This document shows positions 20,044 to 33,200 of a stretch of DNA of 64,000 nucleotides, piece by piece; positions within the stretch are counted from its first letter, which is position 1, and the number at the start of each line of letters is the position of its first letter. The notes under the pieces were generated by a model. The model was not told the origin of the DNA. It did no database searches and was given only the letters and a program-made list of their open reading frames with translations. The stretch lies in the NCBI GenBank assembly GCA_026874595.1, contig CM049316.1:23275839-23339838 (forward strand), read 5' to 3'. The position numbers and the translations under genes are program-made. Origin of the DNA: Sipunculus nudus. Lineage: Eukaryota; Annelida; Sipuncula; Golfingiida; Sipunculidae.

Positions 20044-23000
20044 CTACAACAGAATGGCACAATATTTTTAATGAACATAATATTTTGCAATTGACAGAAG
20101 ATTTACAATTCACAGTAGATTTAATGATTTTCATCATATGCTGTTTTATAAATCACAGAATAATTTACTCACTTACTTCATATAAGACTTTAATTTACAA
20201 TTCATATCAGATATTTAAACTAGTGACCCATGGGTCAGGACGCTCAGCTGAATTTGAAATACAGGTGATGCATGTATAAATGATTGATGTTTTGACCTGA
20301 TAAAAAATATGTTATATATATAAATATACATATAAAAAAATATTTGTTAAGGAACCTTGAACAAAGGGTAGTACGACTTCCATAGTGCTCCAAATCATGA
20401 TTTTCCTCTGGTTCTCTGAAAATAGGTAACAACGAACTATGACCTTATTTAAGGTTTCCAAGAAGATTTAACAAGGAACTCCCTAGATACTAATTTAGAA
20501 GTTTCCATGTCAATCTGCTATGACTTGTGTCCATCTGACTTACAGGGTACTCAAAACATGTTCTTTCGGTAACAGGAACTCTCGGCCCCAGAGACACTTG
20601 GCCCAGAGACACTCGGCCCCAGAGACACTCGGCCCAAGAGACACTCGGCCCCAGAGACAGTCGGCCCCTGAGCATGATGAGGTAGCGACACTCGGCCCCA
20701 AGGCCGTCGGTAGGTCCCAGAGACACTTGGCCCACAGGTCCAATTCAAGCCCCGGGAAACCCCTCGTCAACACAATTGTTCCCGTAGTTATACCGAGTCG
20801 CCCTTGCCCATTTCAATGAAATTTTAGTTAAATGTCTGGCTAAAGTTAAATCGTTACATCATTTTAATCTCCAAATTGTTCCTGAAATGTTATAAAATAT
20901 GTTTATGTTAAATGTATCCGATAGCATTTGGTGTTAATTTTGTATTGTGTAAGAAGACAGGACAGCGAAATTTGAGTGTAATTATTTCACTGAAAAAAAA
21001 TCTTATTTGTATGTTTTACTTCCATTTGACTTAGTTAATAAATTAAAATCTCATAGTCATAAATATGACCTGTTTACTGACCTTTATTTAAAAATGGGAT
21101 CGTAAGTTCCTCCCACTTCAGAGATAGACACTTACAGACTGGACACTTGGTTTTACTTGAAAACCCTTTTAATACAAGATGGAAGGTAAAGAATAATTGA
21201 AGAGGGAGATAAATTAATCAGATGATAAAATAAAAGTCATATAACTGTTTTTTCTTCTGTTAATTACATTAAAAACTGTTATCAGTTCCAAGAAGCGTCC
21301 CAGGTAAAATCATCAATAAGATAAAAGGATTTCTAAAAAAAATATGTTTTGAAGACTTAAGGAGAGACATTTTCTCTCAAATATCAAGCAAAGTGAGATT
21401 GTCATTTATCTGGAAATATAACTATAACTATTACTATATTTATTTTGTATAGCGCCATTTTTACACGTATGTTTCAAATGCGCTTTACAACTAAAACATC
21501 ATACTTAAAAATAGAACCAAATATTTACTAAATTATCAATGACACTAAAAAGTTAAAATAGTTATATCGGTAAATATAAAAATATTTAGGTATTCTTAAA
21601 TTGTTCAATACGTGATACTGCTTTCAGTTCTTCTGGAATGCTATTCCATATAGCTCTGGACCACAAACACTGAAAGATCACGAAGCAAAAGTTTTCCGTT
21701 TTGTAGGGGGTACTACGAGCCTTCTTACACCCCTGTCAGATCTAAGCCCTAATCTGCCTGGTTTCTGTACCTCTATCAATTTCTTAAGGTAATCTGGTGC
21801 AGTTCCTTCTAAGCATTTGAAGACAACGGTCAAGATTTTATGTTCTATGAGAGCACGAATAGGTAACCAGTGTAATGACTTACGAGCTTTCGTTGCACTT
21901 TCGTATTTTTCCTTGTTTAATACTAATTTTGCTGCAATGTTTTGCACACGTTGTAGCTTTTTAATTGATCTTTCTGGTAGACCAAATAAAATTCCATTGC
22001 AATAGTCAAGGTGAGACATGACTAGTCCACGAACTAATGTGTGGGTTTCTTCCATCGTGAGTATGGATCTGATCTGCTTAATTCTATGAATTTTATGCAT
22101 TGCAGTTCTACATTTCAATGAAATGTGATGTTTGAAATTTAGCTGCTTGTCCAGCCAAGCTCCCAAGTATTTAATATTATCTGAAAGTTCAACGTGTTCT
22201 CCGTTTACATTTAACTGAGATGATGTGCATTTTGATAACTGTCCATTGTTACCAAACATAATGAATTCTGTCTTGGAATTATTCATTTTCAGTCTGTTTG
22301 AGTCCATCCACGTTTTAATGTCTTTTGCACAAGTTTCCAGTTTTCGTAAGGTGGCGTTCTCTGCTTGATGATTGTTGAATGAACACTTAATTGCATGGTC
22401 ATCTGCATATCAATGAAGTTGGATGTCTCCTGGAATAACTTCCTGTATTGTACTGGCATACGCCAGATAAAGGATTGGCCCTGCACAGCTTCCTTGAGGA
22501 ACGGAAAAAGTTAGGTCCATATTCCTTGAAAACTTCTCATCTATTTTCACTTTACTTGATCTGGGTCTTAGGTAACTGTCAAACCATTCCAGAACTTTTC
22601 CATTTATACCAAATTTATTGTATAGCACTTCTAATAAAATTGAGTGATCAACCGTGTCAAAAGCGGCTGACAAATCTATTGCCATCATTGCTGTAATTAA
22701 AAGTATTTCCTTCATCTGCATCTGTCTCAATCAATCGCCTTTCATTCTGACCAGTACTCTAGAACCGTCATGCAATCTTGGCTTACAAAACTAATTTAAA
22801 AAATCATTAATGTCTTGAAATTTCTGACAACGTTGAGATTTACCAGATAAGATTCTAACAGTATATTAATACATATCAGGTAGCACCCTACTATCCAAGG
22901 CTCAAAATGATACTGAAAAGAAGATAAAAACTATATTGATAATAAGAGACTTTACCATCTGATAAGTTTATTATCTGTTTCCATTTCAGTGTCTTTGGAT

Positions 23001-23905
23001 TCTATGACCTGACCCCAATCATGTCAGCAAAAGTCCTGATTTCCTAATAAAAATGACTACCTCTCCTGTCAATCAAGTTTACAAGCCAACCAGACTCCCT
23101 GATCCAGCTTATTACTTTGTATAAGTTTTAAACAGGTGAATGTTTTTTTTCATTAATCAAATGAATGGGCTGTCTATTCATTCTTCTTTATTTTGTATGT
23201 TCACAATCTGCATTAGGAATTGGGCTGGTATTCAGTAGAATTCTGGACTTTAAACAATATATGTTGAGAATAATGGTTAAAATTCGAATGCTTAAATCGA
23301 AAACTTTTAAACATTGTGCATACAACATTTTTTTTCAAATAAAAAGGAACGGGAAATAAAAATAAATGTATTCCGTCCCAGTCTCGCAGAATGTTCCATA
23401 AATAGAGAAACTCTTTGCGAGGTCCTAAGAGGTTTCAATCAAATATAAACAAACAGTTTCTTTAATTGGAATTCGAATGACTGAGCAAAAAATGAACGAA
23501 TATAAAATCTAATTTAAATGTTTTATACTGCTCAAAAAGCTGATGCATGTATACCGTAAGTATAAACAAATATTCAATTTTTTTTCTATCATTCATTCAG
23601 CCACCAGCATGTCCAACTGGCTCGGTAATGACTTCTTGGTTAGTTGATTATGGTTATGCTCAATCAGTGGTCTACCGAACTTACTATGCACACAATGGTC
23701 ATTGTTATGACTGCACTAATCACTTCCATTGAGTTTACAAAGACGGCAACCAACCTTTGATCAAACCGTGGTAAATGATGTCAGTTTCTCTTGTTTTATC
23801 CGTCTGTTTATTTATTCATTCATATAAACCATTATAAAGATTACTCCAGCGTAATACACAAAAAATTATGAACACTGAATTTATATGGATCCCACTGTTT
23901 AATGT

Positions 23906-23970
<65 letters not shown>

Positions 23971-24085
23971 GTCTTTATCACTGCGGAGCGATTGTACAAC
24001 ATCATTTATTCAGTCAGCTATATAAATTTCAAATAAAATATTTATATGTATTAAATATATATATATATGTATGTATATATAATTG

Positions 24086-24147
<62 letters not shown>

Positions 24148-24220
24148 TATAAAAATATGATATATCATTATTCGGACTATCATAGAATAATGCTTTTGTT
24201 TCAGAATTATGCACGGTTTC

Positions 24221-24255
<35 letters not shown>

Positions 24256-27200
24256 AAACTTTGTGTGTGCATTATGTTTTATTCATAGAAAATTCAGCTT
24301 TTGTTCCTTAAATTCGTGACATTCAAGTACCGGTATTTGTAGACGACCAAGGCACTACTCCATTCATGCCGAGTCGATCTAGCTTGTTACTACGGGAACA
24401 AATGTGTTAAAGAAAGGTTTCCTGGGGCTTGAATCGGACCTGTAGGCCGAGTGTCTCTGGCACCAACCAACGGCCTTGGGGCTGAGTGTCGCTACCTCAT
24501 CATGCTCAGGGGCCGACTGTCTCTGGGCCGAGTGTCTCTTGGGCCGAGTGTCTCTGGGGCCCAGAGTCGCTTGGGCCGAGTGTCTCCGGGCCGAGTGTCT
24601 CTGGGGCCCAGAGTTCCTGTATTCGTTCTTTCACATAGTTCACAGAATGAAGGTCACAGTGACCATTTTTAGATTTCCAAAGAGACATTACAAAGACCTC
24701 AATTTACATTAAGGAAGACATTTCTAGATCCAAAAGTTAAGATCTGAATGTTGTGTGACTTGGGTGCTCAAAATTATGTTTCTGCTGATAGCTCACAGAA
24801 TATAGGTCACAGTGATCTAATTTCAGAAATCAAAAAAGACTTGCCAAAGACTTCCCTGGATATTATATTAGAAGATTCTAGGCCAAATGGATACAATTTG
24901 TGCCCCATCTGACTCTCTGGGTGCTCAAAATCATGTTTTGGCCAGTAGCTTGCAGAAAAATCAGAAACTGATTTAAGGTTTCCATGGAGACTTGCCCAAG
25001 ACTTTCCTGGATGTCACTTCAGAAGATTTTAGGGCTATCAGATATAATTTGAAACCTGTCCCACTCAATGGGTGCTAAAAATCATGTTTTTGGAACATAG
25101 TTCATAACATATAGGTCACCAAGGCCTAATTTCAGGTATCTAGGGAGAATTGCTCAAGACTTTCCCAGATGTTACGTTAGTAGATTCTATAGGTCGTAGT
25201 AACAATTTTTGCCCCGTCTGACTCACTGTGTGATCAAAATCATCCTTTCTGCAAATAAAATTTACAAAATATAGGTCACTATGACCTTATTTCAGGTTTT
25301 TTAGGAGATGTGCCTAGAAACTCCATGGATGTACAGAAAGAGGTTTCTTAGTCTAACTGTTACAGTTTGTGTAATATAAATGGTCAGACTGCATCATTTG
25401 AAGGTCGCAAAAATAAAGATGTGTTAAAATTAGAAATTGTACAGATGGTGCCTTCAATCTTCAGGAAACGATGAAACACTCCATGATGAATAAGCATGCA
25501 AAGAATCATGGTGATCAATGCGTTAGTTGTTCAGATACTGGAGTTTTTGTATCAAATTTTTAATTATTCTAGGGGGTATGCCGGAGCCCCATAGCTCAAA
25601 TGATATGGGTAACAGACACTTAATTTCAGGTTTCCAAAGAGATTTATATGGACCTCTAAGACTGCACAGGGTTCATGATCCTGGCCCTTATGGTTACAAT
25701 TTGTTCCTTGCTAACCTACAACCAGTTAAACAAGGGACCCATGGGTCACAGCGCTCAGCTGATCGTGATTGGACTATAAATGTTTCCCACTGTGATACTA
25801 TATCGAGTCGATAAAGCTTATGAATATCATGTACATGTTGGGCTATTATAAAGGAATGTAATGTAATATGTGAGTAAATGATAAATGAAAATACCTGACT
25901 GATGGATTAATAGAGTCAAATAAAGTGGTTTATTTTTTATTTATTTAGGAGGGGTTGAAAATTGTGATATATTTGAGCAAATATGAATGCAATGACAGCA
26001 GTAATAAGCAGTAGTAGATGATAAGGCTATTTGTTGAAGGATCTAAAGTGTATGGTAGTCTGCAAGCGTTCAATTTGACAGATATGATGTTATGATTAAC
26101 TATGCTGATGAAGTGATTTATGAATATGTGACTGTATGACACAATATCTCTTTAGTCTTGACAAGGTACATTATTGTGATGCCCACTATGTCTACATATT
26201 ACAAAATATTGACATAATTTCTGGCATGTACATAGGTACCTATGGACGAATAGTTATACAAAATATTAAAGTATGAATATATCTGATTCATCTTGTTCTT
26301 GCTTACAGAGGCTGACTTTGGGATGGGGTTCGGAGAAGGGAAAAGTGAGGGCAGCACGAAGGTGGATGTAGAAATATTCTATTGTAATGTTTTTCATTTA
26401 TATAAGAATATGAAAAGCTAAGAGGAAAGGGGCCCTCCTACTTGGTTATAGTAAAGTTCTAAATATATGATTGCAAACTAATACTCTGACAAGACTGTCA
26501 TGAAGAAAAACAGTAAAAGTTTTGAGATACTGTGTTGCATACGAAAATTTACAGATGGACAGGCAAGTGGACAGAATGGACTAATACCTTTATTTCACTT
26601 TCAAGAGAATAATGCATTTAAGTTTATATATAATCCTATTTTTTTAAGCAGACCCACTTTTTCCATTAATTTCCATCTGTATCATTTTTTTATTTACAGG
26701 TTTATAAATTTTTAATTAAAAAACCTGAAAATATAAGTTAAAATATTAGAATTGTTGCAAAAGTTGCAATCATTATATATACAGAGTAAAAAACATTGGG
26801 TCATATTATGCATACACATATATTTTATTATTTTTAAATCATAAATGTTTTAACTGATTTTAAAAGAAAATAATGCCACAACAAGGCATCTACAAGAATA
26901 TTCCTTGAATCACTATTAAAAAGTTTTGCATATTGGAGTTTTCAGGACATGCTTAATTTTATTCACCAAAATAAAATAAAAGTAAATTTGACAAAATAAA
27001 ACATCTTTTCAAATAAAGTATACACACTGTTGGTTGAATGAGGGACAAACAATATCATTGTGCTAATTACTATCCCAGTTTTAATTAATTACTGGAATTA
27101 ATAGTCAATTTCACACCTGGTGAAGTTTTTACTCTTCTGAAGTAAGGAATTACTTATCTCATGAACATCCAGACTTTCACAGCAATACACCACTTTGTGG

Positions 27201-30200
27201 ACACAATTAAATGTACACTTTAATCATTGTAACCCTGGTGGTTCAATACAAAATCTAAAATGTAGCATGTCCAAGAATAAAATAAAATACAGAAAAATTA
27301 TAACATTCATCTAGTTTATGCAACAGCTGGGGGGGGGGATGAGTGCAGGGCAAGGGGAAGCCTGCTAGTAGTGGCCAAGCTGGGCCAAGGTAAGCTGCCT
27401 GGGGTGGGTTACATAATGCAAGTGAAGGCTGTACTACTAGGTGGGCTAGATGTAAACAACACTTGACATAGTGTGTGAAAACATGAATAAAAGCTATTCA
27501 TTCCAATCAATTTCTTTTGAAAGTTCAGATTTTAAAAGATTAAATCCTTATGCATATATGCTGGGAAAATTAAATCAACAGTGCCAAAGTTGGACAAAAT
27601 TTAAGGTATTGTTTTTTTATTTATGCTAATAACTTGAAAAATTTGCAAAATTCAGATCTAATTTTGGGTAAACAATTGAATTTTGATTAAATAAAGTTAT
27701 ATTCCTGAAAAAAGGTCTCTAGGTTCAGCAATTCTCATGTGAGTAAATATATTTCCTGATTTTTTAAAAAATTGCATTATGTTTTGGCCCATAACTTCAA
27801 AATAATACTCAATAGTCAATACTGACCTAATTTTTGGTATGTTCATAGAAAATGTATAAAAGAATGTGAATACTAAATACGATCAAAAACAGATCAGTGG
27901 TTTTGATATAAGGCAGCCTTGAAGTGTAACAATGGCTTTTTTTTATGGAAAACAGTTTTTTTCCTTAATATCTCGAAGGAACAAAGTCCTAATGACCCAA
28001 TTTTTGGTATGGTAGGAGATTTTGGGGACATCTAAAATGATGTCAACAGCCTGGGGAGCATAGAGATGTGCACTGAATGACCTACAGTCATCAAAGTGGA
28101 CTGCTTGACAATGTAAGGGAATACAACAAGAGCCTCCAAAAAAATTCAATAACTAGCCTAATTTTGCAGCTTTTATTTTCAAATTTCATATTTTAACAGA
28201 TTAAATCCTTATATATACATGGTGTGAAAATTAAATCCACAGTACTTACAGGAAAAAAAAGTGCCATGGCCAAAGTTGGGCAAAATTTAAGGTACCAATT
28301 TTATATTTTTGCCAATATTTAAAAAAATTTAACAGATTTTGATCTAATTTTTGGTATACAATTAAATTTTGATTAATTAAAGTTGTATTACTGGAAAAAA
28401 GTCCCTACCTTTAACACATTGGGTCTTAAGTGACAAAATATCTTCCTGATTTTTTTACAAAGTGCATTATGTTTGGGCCAATAACTTTTTTAAATTATAT
28501 AATACTGACTTAATATCTGGCATGTACATAGGAACTATATAGAGGAATATTTATGGTAAATATGAAGAAAACCAGATGAGTGGTTTTGATATTAGGCAGT
28601 CCTGAAGTGTGAAAATAGATTTCTAATAAAAAATTGAGGTTTTTCCTTAATATCTCAAAGGAACGAAGTCCTATTGACCCAATTTTTGGCATGGTAGGAG
28701 ATTATGGGGACATCTAACTGTATGCCGAAATTCAGATTCGTAGGTCCAACGGTGTCGAAACGTGCCAGTCTTACGGACGGACAGACAGACGGACGGACAG
28801 ACAGACAGACGGACGACGGACAATGGACCATGACTATAGCTCAGATGACTTATAGTCAGCTGAGCTAAAAATTATATATCTCCCTCCCTCATAGATTTTT
28901 TTCCTCACCCTGTCAACAGGAATTTGTTTTTAGGATGGCCCCATAGCTTGGAATATACAGTTGCAGTGATCTTATTTCAGGTTTCCAAGGATATTTTTAA
29001 AAACCTCAATGGGTATTCAGTTGGAAGTTTCTGGGTCCAGAGATTATAATTTGTGCCCTGTTAAAGGTTAGACAGGTAGATGGACGGACAAAGAGTGATT
29101 GCTGTTGCATGCTGTATTTTAGTCAATTAAATAAGTTGTTTTGTCACATTTCACTATAGATTTTATTAGATAAATCTCATTTTATTTTACAATTCACTTT
29201 AACAATTCATGTAAGATACTTTTCTCATGACCTATGTAATTTTTTTTTCAATTCACATCAAATTTTTTTCACAATCTACATCAGATTTTATTTTTACAAT
29301 TAATATCACATTTTACAATTCATTCAGAATTTTATTCACACTGATCTGTATATATTGTCTCCCATGAAATAAAGTAAAACCTAGTTCAAGAAAATAATTG
29401 TCACTGCCAAATCTAACAGTAAATATAAAAAAAACGTAATAACCCAATAAAACTATTCATACCGTTGACCTCCCTCGGATTCGTGGCCATCCCTGTTGAT
29501 GACCCAGTGATGATGACACCATCACTTAGGAACAGTTCGGCAGCTTGGGCTGTTTCTCCAATAGATACGTCACTTGTGATGGCATGGGAGCTAGGTGATA
29601 AATAATCCTTGATTAATCATGTTGGTTTCATGAAAGGTACTACAAACTGTCCCACAATCCATGTCTGCATGTTTTCCCTGGAAAACTGTTGGTGCATGTT
29701 GTTACAGAACCTAATATCAACAGAACAGACCCCACGCGTGGGCCGGGCTATGCCACCATAGATTAAAACGAGCGCTGTGTAGAGTTCACATGTATGACTG
29801 CTGCATACAATAAAAGAGACATCTGTAACAGTGTGAGACAGTACAAACATTTTTTGCCCAGTGGTTGAAGAAGCTATTCCTTCGAAAGTGGGAGTGAAAA
29901 ATGTCTTACCATGAACTGAATTTCTATGAGACGATCAACAATTAAGTGCACCGCAAATGGGGCATAATACACCAATTATGTGACTGGTGACCTCATTAAA
30001 TATGCACAAATTTTTCTGAAAATTTAAATCAGGTGACAAACTCTACTTTTAAACATTTATAATGAGTGTCATCAAAATCCATAGGATTTTTGGTAGGTCA
30101 CTATGGTGCTACCAAAGTCTGGTGACCTCTGACCTCAATAAATAAACTTGTTGCAAAGTAAATCTTTTTAACTTAATGTATTATAACTTAAACAATTGGC

Positions 30201-33200
30201 AGAACATCTGCAAAAATGAGGAAGGGCAAAAATTATTTGTACAGAATATTTGTAGACAGTTTTTTCTGATAAAAAATGCAGACAAGGGTTCTGGGACAGA
30301 CTTAAGATCTGAAAATTGTGAGGGGCTAATGAATTGATTGAATTAATTGATTCTTAACCTTTGATTTGATTCTTGATCCAATTATTACTTTATCTGATAA
30401 TTTAAGACTTTCGACTTTATCACCTATTTCCCAAATCAGAACCCTCGCAACTTGAAACTAAAAGAAAACCACAGTACTAGTTGTCCTGGCCTGACTGAAG
30501 ACATGATAGTCATTGTTGCTGCCTTCTAGTAGTTAATTATATAACTAATTTGTTAAGGCATACATACAATTTCTTGAGGACAAACTTGCTCATGGCATTG
30601 TTTCACATATTCTCGTGGTATGTGTGTGTTGTTAAGAACAAGATCTCAAATATTGAGTGGGACACACAGTCAGAGAAAAATACATCTTAAGATCACCAAA
30701 AATATTCTGACTAAAAATAATTTTGACTGAATTTAGGCCAGTAGTGACTCCACTCAGACTTTTCATTTCACCCATTAATACCAAGACAGTGGGAAAGTAT
30801 AAAATTATAACAGTTAACATGTTAAAAGAGTGAAAATATGCCTGTTGTATATCTTGTGACCTCTGACCTTAAATATGTGTGAGTTTTGCAGAGGATTCAA
30901 AGTAGGTAAGAACCTCTGTTGATAATTATTTATCTTTCAAGAAAATCCATCAGATTTTTTTTTAGATATCACGGCAACACTACAAAGAAGCAAGGTGACC
31001 TCTGACATCATGAAATAGGCATGGATTTGAATTGAAACTTAACTAATCTCCTGTCAAGCACTGTAGATAAGACGAGTTTCCTGAAAGTGCATCACAGCCC
31101 TGGTAATTTTTTTTGGCAACACTAAACATTAACAGACAGACTATGGGTATGGCATAATATGACCCATCTAAAAAAGGCCTACATAAAAATAGAATATAAA
31201 TATTGCATAACGTGGTGACTGATAACACCAGTCTTCAGTATTTCATTTCCAGTCATTTTGTCAAACGCTGGCAAGATAACATCAAGTCTTTGCTCAATAA
31301 AATGCTGCTGTTGTGAAACAACGACAGAGTATATCTACTGCTCTCATGAAGCCTGCATCAAGAGATAAATGTGTGACAGCCTTAAATCAACATCTGTTAA
31401 AATGACTTGAGCAAAGAAAAAAAGATCACAGATGTATCACTGAACATCTGAAAGAGTATGATTTGAAAGTCCTTTATAAGGCAAAATAAATCTTCAGGCA
31501 AAATTATACTAGTCAGCCATGTGATTCTGTAGGAAGGTGTCACATGTCATGTATCTATAATTCACCTTAAGAAGATGTTCACACCTGCAAGGTATATACC
31601 TCCTGCTGTTATCAGGCAGCTGTGTTGGTCAACCGACTAAATGTTTCTTGCTGTGTGAGAAAAGACCCCCTGTAGGCTAATTAAGGGGTGTAGGTGCCGC
31701 CCTGAGAAGTGGGGTTAAATCTAATCAAAGGAAATGTGAGATGTCTTCCATCACAGAAAAGTTTATAAAATTCCATACTAATAAGTACTCCTTAGGGCAC
31801 AGTGAATCTCTCAGAAGATTTATGTTTTTCTTGATCTGATTGGCTCTGGAAGTTTCAGTTGAGACTATTAGCAGCAGCTGCTGTCACAATTTGATTTTAA
31901 AGCCAGCTATTCACCTACTTTGTCTGTAGAATTTATGATAATTCCAGCTGACACTATGTACCTGTTAATGTACTGTAGGTAGCTGTCATTAAGAAATGTT
32001 TTTATAGATCTCTGTGACAGGTGTATGGGATTGTTTATCTACAAGCTTTTAGTAACACAGAAAATGCACCAATGTTGACAAACAGTCCTCTGTGACAGAT
32101 GTAAGGGCTTGTTTATCTACAAGCTTTTAGTAAACACAGAAAATGCACCAATGTTGACAAACAGTTGAACCATGTAACCTTAGGTGGTGAATAGGTTCCT
32201 TTAAGATTTTAAATAAATTTGTTTTTTTTTTTTTGTCGAGAAGAAATGAATCTTCTTTGCGTTACTCATGGTATATATAAGCAAATTAAAAGGTAGAGCC
32301 ATGAGACTTTTAAGTTAAATTTCACTGCCAAATACTGTGTTGCTTTTAAGTGGATAACTAGACCTAAGCATTAGCACAGGTACAGGATCAACCAAAATGC
32401 ACTGGTGTCAAGGCATACAATAACAAGCAAATTTGTGGAATTTATGTCCCCCACTTCTGCCTCTTCTTGTCGTCCTTTTGCTATCTCAATACGTTTAAGT
32501 TTTTATTTTCCCCTGAAGATGTCTCAACATATCATAGTGGCTGCGTTTTAGTTTTCAAGATGTCTCCATGTCATAATTGTTTTGTGAATTGGGAACAAAA
32601 GGGAAATTTTTATTTTTGTTTTGTTGCTGGTGATAATAATTTTTCAGACAGACACTCCAAAACCAATCCCATCCAAGGAATTCATGAGAGCAATCACTAA
32701 CTATGAATGAAATGGGATAATATTAAGGAGAGTTATTGCACAGAAATGAAAACCTGACGGACAGACAGACAGACGGGCAGAAAAGTAGACAAACCCAAAT
32801 CAATATTAAGGAGCGTTATTGCACAGAAATAAAAACCTGACGGACAGACAGACAGACGGGCAGAAAAGTAGACAAACCCAAATCAATGTCCCCCTTTTCG
32901 CAGATGCAGGGGACAATAAATATGTAACATTATGTTCTTACCAGTGTTTTTTCTTGATGTCCGTGTAGATACTGATATGATCAGCACTGATGTAGTCCCT
33001 GTACCTCACCAGATCAGCAGCACACGAGTGGGTGGGGCCCTCATCAGCAATGTGTGAAAATACGTAACCTTCTGCTCGCATGAAGTTTAAACCTGAAAAT
33101 AATTATACACAAATGTTTGTAAATAATTGCCTTTGCCAAAAGGTTATGCTTTCATTCCTGTTTATGTGTGTGTTTGTTCAGAACATAACTCATGCAATCA

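Larger units (their letters stand above)
20568..24624. mobile_element. Foldback transposon FB2 with minisatellite arms (about 4.06 kb)
   Basis: Left arm 20568-20815 and right arm about 24365-24624 are inverted complements. Each has an outer array of about 15-bp units (ACACTCGGCCCCAGAG) and an inner unique part including GGACCTGTNGGCC, GGGGCTTGAAT and CTACGGGAACAA. The ends read GGTAACAGGAACTC on the left and GAATACAGGAACTC on the right in reverse. An 8-bp direct repeat GTTCTTTC flanks it. The interior holds a 5'-truncated LINE fragment and (TA)n tracts but no transposase that I can recognise. Gly/Ser/Leu-rich frames across the arms are artefacts of the minisatellite. Confidence 0.85.
24640..25345. 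repeat. Tandem repeat of about 155 bp carrying estrogen-response-element palindromes
   Basis: Four to five degenerate units, each running AGGTCACNNTGACCT, ATTTCAGGTTTCC, a GACTTNCCNAGAC block, AATTTGTGCCCC.TCTGACTC and GTGCTCAAAATCATGTTT. Related single units occur at 20430, 25590, 28960 and 16670, so it is a dispersed family amplified locally. Non-coding. Confidence 0.75.
20044..29462 (-). other. Intron 5 of the BtpA-family gene (9.4 kb, repeat-rich)
   Basis: Contains a 4 kb foldback element, an ERE-bearing tandem repeat (24640-25345), a 25590-25761 repeat fragment and one copy of the 1.7 kb dispersed repeat with an internal duplication. The rest is AT-rich DNA without coding support. Confidence 0.85.
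29591..32941 (-). other. Intron 4 of the BtpA-family gene
   Basis: 3.35 kb. It contains TGACCT direct-repeat units at 29980-31010 and an inverted-repeat element at 32440-32921. A roughly 70-bp segment (ACAGACAAACAGTNCTCTGT type) is repeated near 32040-32165. No additional exon was recognised. Confidence 0.8.

Noticed and set aside
19824-20279. 151-codon open frame on the plus strand
   Set aside because: It is the antisense shadow of BtpA exon 6, which has family motifs and correct splice phase.
20490-20819. Gly/Ser/Leu-repeat open frames resembling a low-complexity protein
   Set aside because: These are frames through the minisatellite arm of FB2, and the same frames reappear inverted at 24451-24712.
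23547-23732. Cys- and Tyr-containing small open frame (PPACPTGSVMTSWLVDYGYA)
   Set aside because: It lies inside foldback FB2, has no recognisable family and no splice or promoter support; left uncalled though it could be a decayed captured exon.
23868-24214. Tyr-Ile repeat proteins
   Set aside because: They are (TA)n microsatellites translated in frame.
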